A stretch of 22,414 bases of DNA, taken from a virus. How positions within the stretch are numbered: position 1 is the stretch's first letter; each line of letters starts with the position of its first letter. Position numbers and translations under genes: made by a program. This document shows positions 6,479 to 14,191 of this stretch, piece after piece. The stretch spans positions 1-22,414 of the IMG/VR virus record IMGVR_UViG_3300012036_000030, one strand, 5' to 3'. Under the pieces are notes generated by a model that was given only the letters and a program-made list of their open reading frames with translations, did not search any database and was not told the origin of the DNA.

Positions 6479-7636
6479 TTATATGTTCCACAAATTACCA
6501 ATAAATCCACTTCTAAAATAAATCTTAGAATCTTGAACAAAAATCTGACCGTTAGTATTATTTATAAATTTTTCAAAGTTTCTAGTTTCTCCAGTAAAAG
6601 GATAACTGTAAATATTGCCACCTATAAAAGTGTAAAACTTTGAATCCTTTATAAAATAGTTTGTAGATTTTTGAAAATCAGAATTTAAAGTAATATCTGA
6701 GGATTGAGTAAATTCAAAAGTTTCCGAATCAAAAGAATAAGATCTTACCTTAAAATCATCGGCGGTATTATTACCGTTATTACTTAGGTAAATAAATCCA
6801 TCATCAGCAAATAAATATGGAACGTGATCGGTTGATGTTTGTTGAGTTACTGTAAATTTATTTACTACGGTTTCCAAATTTGTCAAGTTGAAAACATAAA
6901 TATCGTAAACCGTGGCGGCGTCTGTTTTTGCTAAACAAATTAAAGCTCCTTTATGAATTACTGCATCATAAATTAAAATGTCGTTATCGCCTTGATCTAC
7001 TCTAATAACTTGTTGAACGTTTGTAGATTGAGGTCCGTTAGTTAAAATAAATCCATCGGATAAATAATAGCTAGTATTGGTTGAATTATAGCTTAACAGA
7101 CCGCTATAGGGTAAGCTTATGGTGTTTTGTACTGTTTCCTTTGATAAGTCAATCAACCTAACATTTGAAAATTTGTTAACAATTAAAAGAACCTGCGAAG
7201 ATGAATTTATATTTGATTGTACGCTAAAATTATAGGTATTATCTCCAGAGCCTTCTAATTCGTAGGTGGCTCCAGAAGACAAAGAATCAGAAACTTGACA
7301 TATAAAAAAATAATTATTTGGTAAATTATCAAGGCTAACATTAATAGACACTTTTAATCCATTAACTGTTAACACTTGCATAGTGTCGTTTAATTCATTA
7401 GTGAAAACTTTTAAAGCGTCAAGGAGCTGATATTGAGTGCTTTCACTATCCTCTGTTTCTGTAAAATCAAGCCCCGCATCTCTTATTATTTTATAAATGT
7501 TAGTTATAACATCTCCATATATTTCACGAACCACAGGCGTGCCTGGATCCGTTGCCGTTTCGTTTTTAATTTGTCCATCTGGAAATAAAGTATTATTTCC
7601 GTCCTGTACGATTGGTAAATCTCTTATTGTTCTCAT
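6479..7636 (-). CDS. Tail fibre/adhesin with conserved N-terminal anchor and beta-propeller-like C-terminus
   Basis: The 385-residue protein has the same N-terminal module (about residues 5-80) as the next fibre upstream in transcription: DGQIKNETATDPGTPV..., IYGD, and later YQLLDAL, matching NGRIKDNTGSGDGTPV..., VYGD and YQFIDSL there. This module is probably the baseplate attachment part. The rest has repeated short blades of the kind DIYVFNLTNLETV, VRSYSFDSETFEF and IYSYPFTGETRNF. These alternate with segments such as DGFIYLSNNG and DSKFYTFIGG, which look like a beta-propeller. This would be the host-recognition part; the receptor is unknown. It lies 10 bases after the first fibre gene, at the expected place after gp48. 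Confidence 0.6.
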   Translation of the reverse strand: MRTIRDLPIVQDGNNTLFPDGQIKNETATDPGTPVVREIYGDVITNIYKIIRDAGLDFTETEDSESTQYQLLDALKVFTNELNDTMQVLTVNGLKVSINVSLDNLPNNYFFICQVSDSLSSGATYELEGSGDNTYNFSVQSNINSSSQVLLIVNKFSNVRLIDLSKETVQNTISLPYSGLLSYNSTNTSYYLSDGFILTNGPQSTNVQQVIRVDQGDNDILIYDAVIHKGALICLAKTDAATVYDIYVFNLTNLETVVNKFTVTQQTSTDHVPYLFADDGFIYLSNNGNNTADDFKVRSYSFDSETFEFTQSSDITLNSDFQKSTNYFIKDSKFYTFIGGNIYSYPFTGETRNFEKFINNTNGQIFVQDSKIYFRSGFIGNLWNI

Positions 7637-7646
7637 GGAGTGTAGT

Positions 7647-8699
7647 TTATAATTGTATTACGTCGACGTGAATTTGTATGTTCTGTATAGGATCTGTAGT
7701 TTCTTCAACGTATATTTTAGCTTTCGAAGTGCTGACTTTTTTAAACGGTATTGGAAGAAAATCATTATCAAAATCAAACGTTCCTAAGCTTTCAACACTT
7801 AAATCTAATCTGTAATTTAAGCTGTCCATAGTGTTGGTAAATGTTATTTCCACCTCTGTGGCTCCACTAGGAGAAGCTGTGCATTTAGCGGTTATTTGAC
7901 CGTTTGAAACAAAATTAGTACCTACTGATATTCCGCCAATATCTCCCAAAACAAAACGCCCCCTATTTCTTAAAGCTGGCGTTCCAATTCCATTAATTAT
8001 ATCCCAAAATTCAGAAGATAATAAGCCATTTCTATCGGTTGTGGCTAAATAATCATCACTATCATCGCCATTAACTCTTTTTGTGAATACTGTTTTATTT
8101 GTTAGAGGCGTTGTAGCTGACTCGTCGGTTGTTCCCGTGTTTTCTTGCGTCTGAGTAGCCGCTTTTAAGTAATTTAGCTCCTCTACTATTGTTCCTAAAT
8201 TAAACGCGTCTACCTCTCGTATAATTAGCACGCTGGCCGTTGTGTTAATTATTCTTACATATTCATCCTGTTTAAAAGTTCCTAAGTAAATTACTGACTT
8301 ATTAGCATTGTCTAAAGTACCACGAATTGTAGTTTCGCTTCCTTTGTCAAAAGTTGCTTTTGCTCTGAATATTTCGTTATTGGTAACCTTACCTAATCGA
8401 ATAGGCAAAGTTAAAACGCTTCCAGATTTACTTAATTCATAATTTAGATCATTTTTAGTGGCTAAACTTCTTAGTGAATCAATAAATTGGTAGCCGTTTG
8501 TTTCATTTTCTGGTAAATTGTTGAAGCTTAATCCAGATAAATTCATAAGCTTCGCGACTAGCTGATGAAAATCTCCATAAACTCTTTCGTTAACAGGTGT
8601 TCCATCTCCAGACCCTGTGTTATCTTTTATCCTGCCGTTTAGATAGTTTGAAGGATCTGAAAGGTCTATGTTTTGCAAGGTTGCTTTATTTCTGGCCAT
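7647..8699 (-). CDS. Tail fibre/adhesin, paralogue sharing the N-terminal anchor
   Basis: The 350-residue protein carries the N-terminal anchor (about residues 10-80) with GTPV, YGD and NGYQFIDSL landmarks shared with the 385-residue protein downstream. The middle has beta-rich segments. There is a possible cleavage or hinge-like TTDESATTPLTNKTVFTKRVNGDD region with Ser/Thr/Asn-rich character. The C-terminal ~100 residues (from about RFVLGDIGG) are a predicted beta-sandwich unlike the partner's propeller. It directly follows the gp48-like baseplate gene (33-base gap), the usual place for receptor-binding fibres. Function is inferred from context and the shared anchor. Confidence 0.6.
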   Translation of the reverse strand: MARNKATLQNIDLSDPSNYLNGRIKDNTGSGDGTPVNERVYGDFHQLVAKLMNLSGLSFNNLPENETNGYQFIDSLRSLATKNDLNYELSKSGSVLTLPIRLGKVTNNEIFRAKATFDKGSETTIRGTLDNANKSVIYLGTFKQDEYVRIINTTASVLIIREVDAFNLGTIVEELNYLKAATQTQENTGTTDESATTPLTNKTVFTKRVNGDDSDDYLATTDRNGLLSSEFWDIINGIGTPALRNRGRFVLGDIGGISVGTNFVSNGQITAKCTASPSGATEVEITFTNTMDSLNYRLDLSVESLGTFDFDNDFLPIPFKKVSTSKAKIYVEETTDPIQNIQIHVDVIQL

Positions 8700-8732
8700 T
8701 TTTTTATTTTTTGTTTGTTGCTACTTTGTTTT

Positions 8733-9599
8733 TTAATTTCGTATTGTTCCTAGTGATGAATTTGTAAAGTTAACGAATATATAGGCAGCTAAATGGGCTG
8801 GCTTTAATTTTAATACTAATTCTCTAAACTCCCGCCTTCTGCTTTCTGAAATTACAGCGGTTTGACCTAGCTCATCCCCTCCAATAAAAAAGCTGGCCCA
8901 TAAGTTGTCACCAACTCCATAAGATTCATCAGGATCTATTTTATTTGCAATAACCTCAAAGGTTACTCCGCCATGAAAAGTCCCCTCCCCATGTTGAGTA
9001 TCTCCTCCGTGCTGAGTTGCATCTACAACTGAGCCACTAACCTCCCCTGGCGTTTTGTATATCGGAACCGGCTTAGTAATACTAATACCGCCACCGCCCG
9101 CACTAAATGTAGGTGTATTTTCATAAACTCGAACATTAAATCCAGAAAGCCTTAACTGATCCTCTATAAAACTCCTTCCCTGTCTAGCCTTTATATTGTT
9201 TGGATGACCAATTTTTCTCCTTAAAGCAGATTTTCTAAAATCTAAATCATTTCCCGTTCTATCGGTTAATCCATATTTGTATTCTAAAAATGAAGCATCT
9301 TCTTTTGTAAAGTTTTCATTATCTGGAATGCTGGCGTTTATTAAATTAGTGTATTCATTTATAAATCTTAAAAAGCTTAAATTAATTGCGTCATGCAACA
9401 AATCAAAAGTACCTCCTTTTGGTTTATAAAAAGCTCTACCGGTAGGGTATAATTCATCAACTAAATTAGTAAGCTCCGTTACTATAATGTCATCCTCGGT
9501 TTGGACAGAAGTTGCTGGATATTTATGAGGAGTATTATATCCAAATTGGGTATTTGAGCCATGTTGTGTTTTTTGATCTCTTGGATTTATTTTACCCAT
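8733..9599 (-). CDS. Baseplate protein, Mu gp48/P2 gpI-like
   Basis: The 288-residue protein directly follows baseplate J, as gp48 does in Mu. Family landmarks are LVDELYPTGRAFYKP (46-60, the 'L-x-P-x-G-x-A-[WF]' opening), LEYKYGL, and the C-terminal FRELVLKLKPAHLAAYIFVNF. This last segment is the 'lkPAHt' motif of the family. The odd feature is two His-Gly hexapeptide clusters, at 11-23 (TQHGSNTQFGYNT) and 195-211 (TQHGGDTQHGEGTFHGG, H197/H203/H209 evenly spaced). They flank the family core and could bind metal or form a beta-solenoid turn. The gene overlaps the gp47-like stop by 1 base. It connects gp47 to the fibres in the baseplate rim. Confidence 0.75.
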   Translation of the reverse strand: MGKINPRDQKTQHGSNTQFGYNTPHKYPATSVQTEDDIIVTELTNLVDELYPTGRAFYKPKGGTFDLLHDAINLSFLRFINEYTNLINASIPDNENFTKEDASFLEYKYGLTDRTGNDLDFRKSALRRKIGHPNNIKARQGRSFIEDQLRLSGFNVRVYENTPTFSAGGGGISITKPVPIYKTPGEVSGSVVDATQHGGDTQHGEGTFHGGVTFEVIANKIDPDESYGVGDNLWASFFIGGDELGQTAVISESRRREFRELVLKLKPAHLAAYIFVNFTNSSLGTIRN

Positions 9600-10765
9600 T
9601 ATAAATAATTTACGTTTATAAGGTTTGGTATTTTTTCCCTGCTAAAAATAAAGCTAGTTTGACTGACTCCATCTATTAACATACTAAAATTATTAAAGAA
9701 ATTATCTGGATCTAAAACATCGCTGACAACTCCTTGAAGTTTGGCGGAATAAAGAATATCGTTTTTGTTCCTTAGAAGATCTGATCCATCAACAAACGGC
9801 CTTATATTTTTTAGAAACTCAATTAAATTAAGCTCAATTGAATCCCTAACCGATGTGCTGCTATCTTCTAATCCTGTAATGTTTATCTCTACATCTACAG
9901 GATCAATTGGAACAACCTCTAAGTTTACCTGTATAGGCCTTCTTGCTCTTTGAGCTGTTGGTTTAGTTTCGTCTGGATCAAAATTAATAACCTCCTCCAC
10001 CTCATCTAAAATAGCTTGACTAGGTACTCCAGCATTTCCAGATGATTCTACAAATATTTGAACTGTTCCAGCCTCTCCATCTTTTACGTAAGGATAAACA
10101 AAGCGAACTCCAGCAGCGTCGGAAGCCCATATTCTGTAATCGGATTTTGAACCGCCTTGTGGTTCTAATTGAATTGCGTTTAATATAGAATTTCTAAATT
10201 CCTGCGTTGTTTCAGCGGCCAAAGGATCAGTAAAAATAGCTCCGCTACTAGGTTTATTTATTACCACCGTTTTATCTACACCAATAACTGGTTCGGTGAT
10301 TGTTAAGTTATTTCCGTTGTCTTGTAAATAATCCAATCCGCCACCAATTGATCTCACAGTAATTATATCATCCGTGCCTGTAAGCGTGTATTCATTTTCC
10401 AAAATATATAATTTATTTGGATTTGATGAATCAATATTTGATTTAAAGGTTAATCCACTCCTTAAAACGCTATCCTCTACGCCTGTAACATTTACCCTAT
10501 AAATTGCAGAGGTGGCTGGTCTTATATCTCTATTAAGGTAAATACTGCCTAATCTATTTAGAGATCCGCCATTTTCAAAAGTGTCCGCCGTATCTGGATA
10601 AAGGTTTCTTTGAGCATCTTCAATCCCTAAATAGGCTAATTTAAACTGAGCGGCTAAAACACCAGAAAAGGCGTCCAAAACTTTCTTTAATTTATCATCC
10701 GATAAATTTAAACGGTTTCTAAGGTCGTTAGATATTTGCTCTTTTAATTCTATTATTGTTTTCAT
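9599..10765 (-). CDS. Baseplate J-like protein, Mu gp47
   Basis: The 388-residue protein has the classic baseplate J layout. It opens with a helical N-terminus (about 1-60, including VLDAFSGVLAAQFKLAYLGIEDAQRNLYPDTA). A beta domain follows with the RLG.I...R..ATSA element (68-86), then the segment IRSIGGGLDYLQDNGN. The next part is PLAAETTQEFRNSIL and a domain with VRFVYPYVKDGEAGTVQIFVESS. The C-terminal helix-rich part ends in the VDGSDLLRNKNDI region. J-like proteins form the wedge ring of contractile baseplates. It overlaps the gp46-like gene by 4 bases (ATGA), indicating translational coupling. Confidence 0.88.
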   Translation of the reverse strand: MKTIIELKEQISNDLRNRLNLSDDKLKKVLDAFSGVLAAQFKLAYLGIEDAQRNLYPDTADTFENGGSLNRLGSIYLNRDIRPATSAIYRVNVTGVEDSVLRSGLTFKSNIDSSNPNKLYILENEYTLTGTDDIITVRSIGGGLDYLQDNGNNLTITEPVIGVDKTVVINKPSSGAIFTDPLAAETTQEFRNSILNAIQLEPQGGSKSDYRIWASDAAGVRFVYPYVKDGEAGTVQIFVESSGNAGVPSQAILDEVEEVINFDPDETKPTAQRARRPIQVNLEVVPIDPVDVEINITGLEDSSTSVRDSIELNLIEFLKNIRPFVDGSDLLRNKNDILYSAKLQGVVSDVLDPDNFFNNFSMLIDGVSQTSFIFSREKIPNLINVNYL

Positions 10766-11241
10766 ATAATCTCTTGAATTATCAACTCGTTTCTTGAATT
10801 ATCCCACGCCATTTTTAATTGTCGATTAGCTTGATTTTGAAATTCTGATATTGCTATTATTATTTCGGCTTTATTATTAGCGGCAATATTTACCTCAACT
10901 TCAAAATTAACTACATTGTTAAGAAATTGCAAATCCGCATTAACTGCATCTTCTATTAATTTTCTACCCTCTCCATTTAATGCAACGGTTGACAAAACTC
11001 TTTCGGTTTGTGAATTAAACCATTTATCTGGATTGTTAGAATAAAATAATTGGTTACCCCAATAATCAAAATTTTCTTCCAAATCGCTTTCATCTTCCGT
11101 TGTATCTTGTTCAACGTTGCCACCGTATAAAGCTAAATAAATAGTCTGATAAATAGTTTCCGACATAAGCAAATCAGAATTTAAAATTCTCATTTCCCCT
11201 CCAGATCCTCCTTCAAATAAATTTATATCTTTTGTTGACAT
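10762..11241 (-). CDS. Baseplate wedge protein, Mu gp46-like
   Basis: The 159-residue protein opens with the GP46 pattern: D-I-N-L-F, a Gly-rich turn (GGSGGE), then ILNSDLLMSETIYQTIYLALYGG. This corresponds to the family's 'g-D-L...d..l.tav..sL.tdrra' element. The middle region DYWGNQL...WF and the EVEVNIAANNKAEIIIAI strand pair near the C-terminus fit the gp25-like wedge fold. It sits just after the tape measure and overlaps the gp47-like gene by 4 bases. The start region is tandemly duplicated: an upstream out-of-use ATG copy at 11268 encodes only MSTSKKR and stops. The ATG at 11241 is therefore the productive start. Confidence 0.78.
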   Translation of the reverse strand: MSTKDINLFEGGSGGEMRILNSDLLMSETIYQTIYLALYGGNVEQDTTEDESDLEENFDYWGNQLFYSNNPDKWFNSQTERVLSTVALNGEGRKLIEDAVNADLQFLNNVVNFEVEVNIAANNKAEIIIAISEFQNQANRQLKMAWDNSRNELIIQEII

Positions 11242-11282
11242 GGCTTATCTTTTTTTGCTTGTTGACATGGCTTATCTTTTTT
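11232..11282. repeat. 24-bp tandem duplication of the gp46-like start region
   Basis: Two perfect 24-base copies, 11232-11255 and 11259-11282, are offset by 27 bases. Each carries an A-rich leader, the ATG and the first codons on the - strand. The upstream copy yields a 7-codon mini-ORF (ATG at 11268, stop TAA 11247-11245) ending 3 bases before the true ATG at 11241. Reinitiation or ribosome loading effects are possible. Confidence 0.9.
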
Positions 11283-11295
11283 ATTAACTAATTAA

Positions 11296-13290
11296 CTAAT
11301 TACCATAGTTTAAAACTCCTACAGTATTCTGCATGCTTATAGGTATAGCGGTTCCGTCTTGAAAGACTTTCTCCACATTACCACCCTTGTCTCTGACGTC
11401 AATTCTAACATTACTATCTCTTATTGTTTCTGTAGTTTGCTGACTTGCTGCTTGCGAACTATTTGGCAAAACACCGCTTTCATCTCCATTCCTATCAAAA
11501 TTAAAATTCGCTTCCATTTCATTGAGCTTGTCCAATCCAACGCTTGCTAAAGATCCAAGTTTTCCAGGCAATTGAGATAAAATAAACAACATGGATTTTA
11601 AAGGAAGCAGGAAGAAAGTAATCAATGCGTTTCCAATTCCTTTGAAAAAGTCTAAAAAATCAAACTCTTGAAAAAATTTAGTAATTGTAGCCCAAGCCGT
11701 TCCTAGCATTTCTGTAAATTTAGTAAATTGCTTCCCGAAAAAAGCCACAATTTCATCCCAATAAAGAAATATATAAACGACTGCTAGAACGGCTGCAATA
11801 ATCGCTAATATTGGCCATGTTGCTGCAATTACAGATATAGCTAAAGCTATAAAAGCCGAATTTGCCAACCAAGTAACCGCAGTTCCTATCAACATAGCGG
11901 TTCTGTAAGCTCCTTGCGCCACAGCGTTCTGTATTAAGGCCCTCTTGTTTGTTTGTGTTATTGCGGTATTTATTCCCATCACTACATTATAAGCAAATAA
12001 AGCTATTTTTGTAGCAATTATTAATCCTTTAATTATAACAAAAGATCCAATTAATAATCCCGTAGCTTTCAATAAAAATAAACTCGTTTCGGCTGCCGAT
12101 CTTATGCTTAATTCATTTGCGTCTAATGTACTTTTGAGAGCTTCCGTTCCACTTAGCAAACTTAATATTTCGGTTGATATATCGACAACCCTTCTAATAA
12201 ATCCGCCAAAAGCTCCAGTTCCATCATCTATTGATAATATCAAACCTTCATAAGCAGAATTTAATAAAATTAAACTACCTCCTAAAGTATCTAATTGTTT
12301 AGCGGCCATATCTCTGGCCGCATTAGCTGAATTTTTCAAAGCTTTTTCTAAAGTTTCTGCTGCATCCGCATTTTCCATAAAAGTAGCAAAAGCCGCAACG
12401 GATCGTTTATCTGTTAATTCTAAAGCAGATGCTAAATCTATTCCCTCGGCTTTTAATTTTTTTAATCCAGAAACTAAATCTGGTAGAGATTTAACTGGAC
12501 CGCCTAATGCTTTAGCTAGTTTTCCATTTCCATCAGCTAAATTTAATAAAATACTTCTGGTAGATGTAGCAGCGGTTGAAGCGTCAAAACCTGCATCAGC
12601 TAATTTTCCAAGCAGAGCGGTAGACGCTTCAATTGAAAATCCAAATTGTTTAGCAACTGGCGCAACTTTAGACATTGCAGTGTCTAAAAATTCCATATTT
12701 AGACCAGATTTTGAAGTAGATGCAGCAAATACGTCTGAAACCCTAGCGGAATCTTTTGCGTTAAGTCCAAAGGCTCTTATAGCTGCTCCAACTTGTTTAG
12801 CTGCTTGAGGTAATTCTGTTTTAGTAGCAGCGGCTAAATCCAAAGTCGCTGCTGTTGCTCCAATTATTTCAGTTTGAGTAAAACCTAATTTTGCTAATTC
12901 CGTTTGAAGTCCAGCAACCTCGGTGGCTGTAAAAGATGTTGTGGCGCCATATTGTTTGGCGGATTGTTGGAGTTTGACAGTTTTATCTACCGTAGTTCCT
13001 AAAACAGAGGCAACATTGGCGTTAGCTTGTTCAAAATCAATCATTATTCCAACCGCTCCCGTAACAATACTAAAGGCGGCAAATGCCCCAACAGCCAAAC
13101 CAAAACCGCTTAACATTCTACTAGCCCTTCTTATAGGACTTAATAATCTATTAAAACGATGTTCAACCCTTGCAATACCCACGGAAGCCTTAGAAGCGAA
13201 GCCATGCACGTTGGCGCTCATTCGTCTTAATGTAGGACTCAGCTTATCATTTGCTGTAAATATAACGGGAGCTTTAATCGTTGCGGCCAT
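11296..13290 (-). CDS. Tail tape measure protein (TP901 family)
   Basis: The 664-residue protein has the tape measure layout. A basic N-terminus (residues 1-60) is followed by the TP901 core (about 80-350), with DFEQANANVASVLGTT (85-100), the GATTSFTATEVAGLQTELAKLGF segment (115-137) and KRSVAAFATF (295-304). Several hydrophobic helices follow, at about 405-440, 462-513 and 553-575. Together these set tail length and enter the host envelope on ejection. At roughly 1.5 Angstrom per residue the tail would be about 100 nm (inference). It is the first gene after the inserted + strand cargo. It has a 127-base upstream gap instead of the tight junctions seen elsewhere, and a possible promoter at 13403-13431. 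Confidence 0.93.
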   Translation of the reverse strand: MAATIKAPVIFTANDKLSPTLRRMSANVHGFASKASVGIARVEHRFNRLLSPIRRASRMLSGFGLAVGAFAAFSIVTGAVGIMIDFEQANANVASVLGTTVDKTVKLQQSAKQYGATTSFTATEVAGLQTELAKLGFTQTEIIGATAATLDLAAATKTELPQAAKQVGAAIRAFGLNAKDSARVSDVFAASTSKSGLNMEFLDTAMSKVAPVAKQFGFSIEASTALLGKLADAGFDASTAATSTRSILLNLADGNGKLAKALGGPVKSLPDLVSGLKKLKAEGIDLASALELTDKRSVAAFATFMENADAAETLEKALKNSANAARDMAAKQLDTLGGSLILLNSAYEGLILSIDDGTGAFGGFIRRVVDISTEILSLLSGTEALKSTLDANELSIRSAAETSLFLLKATGLLIGSFVIIKGLIIATKIALFAYNVVMGINTAITQTNKRALIQNAVAQGAYRTAMLIGTAVTWLANSAFIALAISVIAATWPILAIIAAVLAVVYIFLYWDEIVAFFGKQFTKFTEMLGTAWATITKFFQEFDFLDFFKGIGNALITFFLLPLKSMLFILSQLPGKLGSLASVGLDKLNEMEANFNFDRNGDESGVLPNSSQAASQQTTETIRDSNVRIDVRDKGGNVEKVFQDGTAIPISMQNTVGVLNYGN

Positions 13291-13356
13291 AGCTACAAAA
13301 ATAATAAAAAAATATATGGTAAGTTGTTTTTGTGGGTTTATATTATTTTACTAAAA

Positions 13357-13401
13357 CTTTGTTAATTATTGTTTATAGGGTTTATTTGTTTATTATGTTT
13401 G
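13357..13401 (+). promoter_or_regulatory. Promoter for the inserted + strand gene
   Basis: The -7 element TATGTTTG is at 13394-13401, with a -33 region around TTGTTTATA (13369-13377). The block 13357-13377 matches 1143-1163 at 17 of 21 positions with the same 16-base distance to the -7 element, which itself matches at 7 of 8. The start would be near 13407, leaving a leader of about 11 bases before the ATG at 13418. Confidence 0.7.
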
Positions 13402-13402
13402 T

Positions 13403-13431
13403 CAAAAATATAAACTTATGGAAGCGGCAAA
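13403..13431 (-). promoter_or_regulatory. Leftward promoter for tape measure and baseplate genes
   Basis: On the - strand, TTTG (13431-13428), 17 bases and TATTTTTG (13410-13403) fit the Bacteroidota -33/-7 pattern. The start would be near 13397, about 107 bases before the tape measure ATG. The -7 elements of this and the rightward promoter are separated by one base (TATGTTTG-T-CAAAAATA), so polymerase could hardly occupy both. It is needed if the terminator at 14192-14225 stops late transcription. Confidence 0.5.
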
Positions 13432-14176
13432 TGTTGAGAATACTAAAATTTGTACTGGTTGTAAAATAGAAATGTTAGCAACTAAGGAGTTTTTTCATAG
13501 TCAAAAAGGTGGAAAATATGGTTTAGGTTCTAAGTGTAAACAATGCATAAACGGTGTTAATATAAAGCGGAATGAGGGAGATTGTGAAAAAGTTAAGGAA
13601 TTTTATAGAAAATGGAAAAAAGACTATTCTGAAAAAGTCAAAAAACGTCAAAAAAAATACTATAAGAATAATTCTGAAAAATGTATGAAAGCTGCTGGAA
13701 AATGGAAAAAAAATAATCCTGAAAAAGTTAAAGAAAATCAAAGAAAAACGATAGAAAATCTAACAGATTCTTATATCGCTAGTTCATTAAGAGCAAGAGT
13801 CAACCACTTAAACCCTCAAGTCATAGAAACGAGAAGGCTAATAATTTTAATAAAAAGAGAACTTAGAAAAAATAACTTTAAAACCCTAGAAACAATGCAA
13901 GAAGATTCAACAAACAAAAACAATTCACAAATGGAAAACAATTTAAAAGAAAACGACAACAAAAGAGACCTAAATTTTGAGGTCAAAAATTCAGACGATT
14001 TAAACAAAATGCTTTCAGAATTTTTGATGGATGTAAGACGTGGAAGTGTTACTCACTATTCAGCAAACAGTATTAATTTAGTAGCTGACAAAATCAATAA
14101 AAACAATTTAAACCAGTTAGAGTACAAAAGACTTTCTGGAGGTGATCGAAAGATTGATTTCTTTGAAAAGGAGTAG
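13418..14176 (+). CDS. Inserted zinc-ribbon protein with endonuclease VII-associated features, no visible nuclease core
   Basis: The 252-residue protein is encoded against the surrounding late genes. The N-terminal zinc ribbon has C12, C15, C40 and C43, with the KEFFHSQKGGKYGLGSKCK sequence typical of small phage proteins linked to recombination endonuclease VII (HNH) domains. Residues 57-101 are three 15-residue repeats starting EKVK/EKVK/EKCM, with a partial fourth, a highly charged linker also common in that group. The segment LTDSYIASSLRARVNHL...ETRRLIILIKRELR (115-150) resembles their C-terminal extension. No HNH His/Asn/His cluster is visible. A helical C-terminal domain follows (DLNKMLSEFLMDVRRGSVTHYSANSI...). 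It may bind DNA as a regulator or be a degenerate homing-type element. It has its own promoter and terminator. Confidence 0.7.
   Translation: MEAANVENTKICTGCKIEMLATKEFFHSQKGGKYGLGSKCKQCINGVNIKRNEGDCEKVKEFYRKWKKDYSEKVKKRQKKYYKNNSEKCMKAAGKWKKNNPEKVKENQRKTIENLTDSYIASSLRARVNHLNPQVIETRRLIILIKRELRKNNFKTLETMQEDSTNKNNSQMENNLKENDNKRDLNFEVKNSDDLNKMLSEFLMDVRRGSVTHYSANSINLVADKINKNNLNQLEYKRLSGGDRKIDFFEKE
13586..13720 (+). repeat. Three tandem 45-base (15-codon) repeats in the inserted gene
   Basis: The codons for residues 57-71, 72-86 and 87-101 encode the related 15-residue units EKVKEFYRKWKKDYS, EKVKKRQKKYYKNNS and EKCMKAAGKWKKNNP. A partial fourth unit starts EKVKENQRK. The units are clear at protein level and diverged at DNA level. 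They would form a basic helical linker. Confidence 0.75.
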
Positions 14177-14191
14177 TAAAATACTAATCAT

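Noticed and set aside
6479-8699. Diversity-generating retroelement acting on the fibres
   Set aside because: No reverse transcriptase gene, template repeat or matching variable repeat is seen in the window.
11283-11300. ATTAACTA repeats at the tape measure end, and the TTAATTAA tract at 16870-16887
   Set aside because: Short AT-rich tandem repeats at gene ends that encode or flank stop codons; no evidence for att sites or operators.
13296-13303. Another TATTTTTG on the - strand just before the tape measure ATG
   Set aside because: It would start transcription almost at the ATG and has no matching -33 element; the site at 13403-13431 fits better.
12923-13354. Long + strand ORF (143 codons) opposite the tape measure start
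   Set aside because: It is the reverse shadow of the Ala/Ser-rich tape measure coding sequence; it has no good start context and its product shows no domain pattern.
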